The position numbers and the translations under genes were made by a program. Below, piece after piece: positions 62,301 through 64,000 of a stretch of DNA of 64,000 nt. Numbering within the stretch: the first letter of the stretch is position 1; the number at the start of each line of letters is the position of its first letter. The stretch is taken from assembly GCA_020746105.1 (NCBI GenBank), contig CM036618.1, positions 112,785,308-112,849,307 of the forward strand. The letters are read 5' to 3'. The notes under the pieces are model-generated. The model was not told the origin of the DNA, made no database searches, and was given only the letters and a program-made list of their open reading frames with translations. The DNA is from Trogon surrucura. Its lineage: Eukaryota > Chordata > Aves > Trogoniformes > Trogonidae.

Positions 62301-64000
62301 TGCAACCAGCTGCTGACTCTTCTTGTCAGCCCACTGAAGCACAGGCCACAGCAACAGAGCATTCTACTCAGCTAGCATATAGTCAGCTGGAGCTGGGTCC
62401 CCTGTGACCTGACAAATATTCATGCTCTCACAAAATTTCAGACTTTTCTCTCTTAATGTTTTCTACCAAAAAGTCAAGAAGGGCATCATCCTGTCTGATT
62501 GCCTACCTGGGCAGGTTAATCCTTAAATGCCTTCTGCTTTTACTGGTCATCTAGTCACTGATATGTCCCTTACCTCCAAGCACACAAATAAGATAATATT
62601 GAGCATCTCCCAGAATCTCTTTGATGTAGCAGTGGTGCTTTCAAACCTCATAATTAAAAAGCTACTGAAAAGACCTAGGTAAAGTTGATCTGCTACAAAA
62701 TGTTGGTGAATAGTGAAAGTGCAGAAGTAGGTGATGATACTGTGTTACCAGACACATACCTGACCTGCAGGAATAATGCAAACCAAAAATCAAACTCAGT
62801 CTTATACATTAACAGCACCTTTTTGTCTAAACCACAAACAATATGGGAACCTCACTGCCTTGTAGGGCCATGTCTCACTGTTTAATGTGACCATGCCCAA
62901 AACTGAATCAGTCAATAGCTGTTTAACTAGCAATAGAATAGGCATAACAAGTTAAATGCCAGGAACTAACCACCCCCAGCAACTCAAGGCCTAGTTTTTT
63001 GCGTTGTGCCACAGCAATACTCTTAGCCCAGGAATTCGTTCTTTCATTTATGAACTGCTCTCTCAAGTAATTACTTCGGCAAAGTGCAGAGGAATTGATA
63101 GATCATGGTGAACAAAGCGATGGGTACCACTGATACCGAAGTTGGTTATTTGATTATCCCCGTTCTTTTCTGAATGTTGCTTATTTTAATCTGCATTTTA
63201 CAGGGTAACAGGATGTTTCTCCATCTCTGCCAAGGGAGTTGGAAGGTAGGTTTGAGGTAGAATTATGAAGAAACAATAATCTTCAAATTAGTTGCAGTTT
63301 TATCAACATTCAACCACCAACTTCTTAGTCTATTTAGCACGTGTTTAAAGCACTCTGGTGCAATGGAAGTGGTGGAGGCACAGACAGCTGCTGCCATGTA
63401 TAAGAAGGTTGGCTTCAACATCTAAGTCATGACACAAAAATTACTTGTAAAAGCACATGACCTCTCTCATTCATAGAGAGATCTTCCAAAGCTTCCCTCT
63501 GCTTAGTTGTTTCTTTTCTTTTTCCTTTAGAAGGCACTCATCTCCTCTATAACGTCTATATTTTTTTCCATAGATTTCCGTCTTCTCACTACACACAGAC
63601 ATTGCTGAAGCCTACAGAAGGAACTAAACATACTCCAGTTATACTATTCCAGAACACATTAAAAATCAGCTACTTATAAAGCACTTTATAAAATGCTAAC
63701 TGCAGTAAGATCAGTAATAAATATTACTATCAAGATACTTCAATTTTTGGCCTTCAGACACATCAAGTCTCTCTCCTGAAGTGTTTTCTGATTCAAATGG
63801 GGTCTACAAACCACAAAGAGTTGTGCTAACATACTGCAGTCCAAATACATATAAAGCTTCACACTGATCAAAGACGACAATGCCAACACTTGCAAAAGAG
63901 GTTCTTTAAAAGACTCTGCTTCTGACACTAGAATTCTTTACATCAACATCCATTTTTCCAGCAAAAATTGTAAGAACAACATTTTAATGCATGTCATACA
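56350..64000. other. Unique AT-rich DNA
   Basis: No recognised gene or transposon. It contains T/A runs (about 58108-58117 and 61302-61316) and the local duplication at 60672-60728. A moderately CpG-containing stretch lies at 57420-57660, too weak to call an island. Segments around 61340-62400 have an even composition, but I cannot show conservation. Confidence 0.5.
60672..60728. repeat. Imperfect direct duplication, 24-bp units
   Basis: ATGGATCATCATCAAATTG followed by TTTGT and then CTTGT in two copies, 33 bases apart with one mismatch, separated by a short GTATGTGTG spacer. A simple local duplication. Confidence 0.85.

Noticed and set aside
1-64000. Endogenous retrovirus, LTRs, DNA transposon or CRISPR array
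   Set aside because: I saw no paired LTRs, no gag/pol/env-like frames, no recognisable terminal inverted repeats and no regularly spaced repeats.

Overview
The window is nuclear DNA of a bird, or at least a sauropsid. It is mostly AT-rich, non-coding sequence interrupted by GC-richer copies of the CR1 non-LTR retrotransposon (LINE), the dominant repeat of avian genomes. The signs of CR1 are an apurinic-endonuclease plus reverse-transcriptase ORF2, an esterase-type ORF1, a very short 3'UTR, and 3' ends made of an 8-bp unit of the type ATTCTGTG/ATTCTATG with no poly-A tail. I see no bacterial, plasmid or viral gene and no CRISPR array. I could not firmly identify a host protein-coding gene. The species cannot be named from this sequence.

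Layout. 1-4079: unique AT-rich DNA. 4080-7478 (+): 5'-truncated CR1 with the ORF1 tail and an ORF2 broken by a 1-bp insertion. 7479-20449: unique DNA. About 20450-24761 (+): near-full-length CR1 with a 5' region, an intact-length ORF1, and an ORF2 interrupted by one TAG codon. 25171-25482 (-) and 25555-25990 (+): two CR1 fragments. 25991-34030: unique. 34031-34806 (-) and 35091-35718 (-): two CR1 3' fragments. 38530-38708 (-): a short composite element with a tRNA-Ile-like head and a CR1 3' tail, i.e. a SINE. 44109-44864 (-): CR1 fragment. 46640-47155: a CpG island, the best candidate for a host promoter. 54990-56349 (+): degraded CR1. 56350-64000: unique. CR1-derived sequence is roughly 12 kb, nearly a fifth of the window.

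How the parts relate. CR1 ORF1 (nucleic-acid-binding/esterase) and ORF2 (endonuclease/RT) act together in target-primed reverse transcription. The RT recognises the 3' end of its RNA, so 5'-truncated copies and SINEs carrying a CR1 3' tail can be mobilised in trans. The 20.4-24.8 kb copy is the youngest-looking one: full layout, all catalytic RT residues kept, one nonsense codon. The short composite at 38.5 kb shows the parasitic arrangement of a pol III-type tRNA head on a CR1 tail.

Possible host exons (open frames bounded by splice-like signals) are given at low confidence. Random AT-rich DNA produces such patterns, and only transcript data or comparison with other birds can settle them. 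I found no clear new biological system. The most useful leads are the tRNA/CR1 SINE, the CpG island with a strong minus-strand splice donor at its edge, the loss of the ORF1 esterase dyad, and the inverted CR1 pair at 24.3-25.5 kb.
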